Shown: piece after piece, positions 61,127 to 64,000 of the stretch
Layout of the letters: each line of letters starts with the position of its first letter
Position numbering within the stretch: position 1 is the stretch's first letter
From: Trogon surrucura
Taxonomy: Eukaryota; Chordata; Aves; Trogoniformes; Trogonidae
Reading direction: 5' to 3'
DNA: 64,000 nucleotides
Assembly (NCBI GenBank): GCA_020746105.1
Contig: CM036658.1
Span: 31,335,099 to 31,399,098 of the forward strand
Translations under genes and position numbers: made by a program
The notes under the pieces: model-generated
What the model was told of the DNA's origin: nothing
The model's database searches: none
What the model saw: the letters and a program-made list of their open reading frames with translations, nothing else

Positions 61127-64000
61127 CTGAAGCAATTCATATTTATATGTACATAAACACACAAAGAGGAAACAAGCTATAGAACAAACAAGCTATACAA
61201 CAAAGAAGAATAAAATGAAAATTGTTGATTCTACTTTTAACCCTCCTTGTAGATAAATTCGTAGCTCACATCCATCCTGCCTCTCAATAAGAGAAAAATG
61301 ACATCTAACACAAAACATGAAGTGTTGGCAATAATAAATATAATTCTTTATTTACACATTCATTCTGATGAACTGTTAAGAGTATAAGTGGACATGAGCT
61401 TTTTTTTAAAAAAATCAGATTTACTATGAACATTCCACATTGAATTAGGTGAACACTCAAAGGAGTCGGCAGAGTTTACATTCTCAGAAACATAACCAAC
61501 ATCAGTTCAGGGTACTTTTGTGGACTTCCTTGGTATAAGAACACATTTCATTATAAAAAAGTTAATTAAAAAAACTCAAGTTACACAAGCAAAACATCCA
61601 ATGGAGAGACCTGAAAAAACAGCGTAACTATTAAATGCTAACATAAAATAACTTCAAAAAGTTGCAGTATGGTCTGGTTTAATTGGTATTTCAAAGTTTT
61701 ATTCCACCAGTGGTATTGGCAACTCAAAATTTGCATTGAGACAAAATTAATTTTATCTCAAGATATCCATATAAATGCAAGCTTAAAAGACTTGCTAAGA
61801 AAAGCCAAGACGAGTCAAATATATACTAAAGGTGTGAAGTAGAAAGTCTGCGAGCCACCGAGCCACCACAATGCACCGTTGCCTCAAACTACTCTGAAAT
61901 ACAGATTTACAAAAACAAAGTTTGCCTAGGTCATGGATAATGGACTTCCTGCATTCTGAAGTAATACTTATTGTCAAAATGGGCACATCTACAGTTAGGA
62001 AATTGACTATTGCAGTGTATCCTATTTCTGTGACAGAAAGTAGCCAGTTTCCCTTCGACAATATTAAGAAAGTAACTTTACAAAACATATTTTGATTTCA
62101 GTATCACCCACAACAACTTCAAGAAAAAAACAACAAAAAAAGAATAACAACAAAAAGCAGCACTGGCATATCTGAGCTATCATTTACAGATCTGTTTAAT
62201 TACAGCCATATATGAACGTACAAATGTGCAGAACCATAAAAATCCAAAATGCATAGATCTGTAGTACCATGAGAAACCCTCTGCATTAAAAAGAACAGAT
62301 AATTTCTAGCACGCTAACAACCTAAACATCAGCCTGACCCAAAAATGCCAAGAATAATTCTGTCAGGGCTGCAAAATGCCTGAAGAAACTTTTTCCTTAT
62401 ATCTCAGACTAATATTTTTCTTCTCTAAATCCCTTGAACTACCACCCTTACTCTTCTATTCTTGAATTTTCACTCAACACCTCAAGAGAAAGCAGTCTAC
62501 ATAAACTCATATTGATTGATTTTACCTTTTTCCCAACTGTGGAACAGTTCTTCCATTACTTATTGCATAGAGGGGTTTTAAAACAAACTAACATGCTAAA
62601 CAAGTAAGTCTCCAGATCAACTGCTAAGCCCTAGAAGTTTCCTCAGGTTTCTACCGTGATACTGCCACTCAGACTGGTCCTGAAGAGAAGCTGTAAGAAG
62701 AAATTCCATTCCTTGCCACAATGAACTGGAAACGTGTTGACCAGTCTAGACAACAGGTAGTCATTCACTGCTGAGTATTTCGGCACTTTGGAAATGTATC
62801 TGGTCTCACTGCTAACAGCAAACGGTATCAACTTACATACATAAGTCTTAAAACACACAAAAACTCTAAAGCTTAGTAAGCTTGATAGTTTGGTATATTC
62901 ATGTGTTAATTTACAATTCAATGGCAGTTTGTGCCCTCAAATGCATAAAGAACTACTATTGTGCAGTCAAGATCACCTTATACATTTTCAGGAAAATTTT
63001 ATAAGATTAACTGTGATATGTGAGCTGCATGTTTATTTCATCATCTATTAATATAGAGCCACTGAACTCAAAAAACCAAATATTTTTTAGTTCACAGCAG
63101 CCAACAGAGAAACACATTCAGTCCTTATGGCTATGAAGTGCAGAGACACAGAGACTATTTCCTCATTTACATTTGTGTTCCTTCACTACACTGCAAGAGC
63201 TCGTCACTCAAACATTAAAAAGCAGGAACAGAGAGTGGCTCAGGATCATCATCATAGACCTGATATGTAAACATGAATGAACTGGTTTTCATGTAGAGGT
63301 CTGGTCTCCAGATAGACATCAGAATCTAACCAAAGTTCTCATGAACTCATAAGACTTGTAGGGATGTGCACAAGGTTCATGTTATCTCCCTCATCAGGAC
63401 AGGTTTACAGAAAGCAACAGAAGTAACAAAAATCCTCACTCTTATGGAAGCCAGCACATACCCAGACAGAGTTTCTACTGAACTGGTGAACAGCTTGATC
63501 ACACTGCAACATCACAGTGGATAGAGTGACTTGGCTAGTTCTTCTTTAATGTGACAGAACAACTAAGAAAAGCCTCTGAAAAAAAGCACTTGAAATCTAA
63601 TAGCATCCAAAATACAATGTTTCTCACCCAGTTTACTTGCATACAAAAAAAAAAGAAAATTTGAGAATGCAAAAAAGGAAAACCCTGCTGAAGAGCAATT
63701 TTAAGCCTTTATGAATTGTTTGAAGAGGATGTAATTTCCAGGACAACCTGCACTTCATCTGCTGTCAGCCACTAACACGCCAAACCAGTTCAGTGACAGG
63801 CCCACTAGTGTGAAGGCATAACTAATAAGTTACCTTTGCTTTTACCTTACTCATTTTTTAGTCAAGTTCTTGCTATCTCGTCTATGCAGCCCTGTGTGCA
63901 TCTATATCTTTCTGTGCAGCCCGACATACTTTCTACGTATCTCCTATCTATGCCCACTATTTCACATTCACTGTGCTGCTTACCACAAAAAAATGAAAAA
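61127..64000 (-). other. DMXL1: DMXL1 intron upstream of w1
   Basis: A 2874-bp AT-rich stretch to the window edge. I searched it for the start codon region and the expected N-terminal residues before w1 and found none. There is no GC-rich promoter-like island. Open frames of 92 and 97 codons on the minus strand have no recognisable content. Confidence 0.75.

Noticed and set aside
61795-62088. 97-codon minus-strand open frame as the missing first DMXL1 exon
   Set aside because: The translation does not resemble the family N-terminus and has no donor in the right phase.

Overview
The window is nuclear DNA from a vertebrate, almost certainly a bird. It has an intron-rich gene with GT-AG splice sites, many CR1 LINE copies ending in the avian ATTCTATG-type 3' tail, and two solo LTRs of types common in birds. 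It also has two tRNA(Ile)-derived SINEs with a CR1-like tail. That SINE architecture matches what is described for passerine SINEs such as TguSINE1, so a passerine is the best guess (inference from memory, not a database match).

One gene fills the window on the minus strand: DMXL1 (DmX-like 1, rabconnectin-3 family). I could place 37 consecutive internal coding exons, called w1 (61049-61126) to w37 (74-166) in transcript order. Every junction has an AG acceptor and a GT donor. Phases agree across all 36 introns, and the exon lengths sum to 8256 nt, exactly 2752 codons with no stop. The first coding exon(s) lie to the right of position 64000. The last C-terminal WD40 exons and the 3'UTR lie to the left of position 1. 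I see no other protein gene that I can support, no RNA gene and no CRISPR array.

Layout, right to left in transcript order: 61127-64000 is upstream intron. Exons w1-w14 (61126-40093) encode the N-terminal WD40 region, with big introns at 49773-55178 and 55246-58286. Exons w15-w22 (38845-28374) encode the central Rav1p_C-type region and include two very large exons, w16 (1695 nt) and w22 (1091 nt). Exons w23-w31 (28102-11653) encode the helical, acidic and linker region. Exons w32-w37 (8707-74) begin the C-terminal WD40 propeller. DMXL1 and its relatives act with WDR7 and ROGDI as the animal counterpart of the yeast RAVE complex, which promotes assembly of V-ATPase V1 and Vo sectors and so acidifies endolysosomal organelles (established knowledge).

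The introns carry the retroelement record. A CR1 inserted into an older CR1 at 2498-4296. A CR1 at 51200-53522 is split by a 1.18-kb solo LTR with 5-bp target duplications. A second solo LTR (23259-24016) lies 147 bp from exon w26. Six further CR1 fragments and the two SINEs complete the list. Points to look at are a CFTR-like (TG)7T9 tract at the w33 acceptor, a CR1 43 bp from the w30 acceptor, a perfect 15-bp inverted repeat, two mutually exclusive hairpins, and open hydrophobic exon-like segments in two introns.
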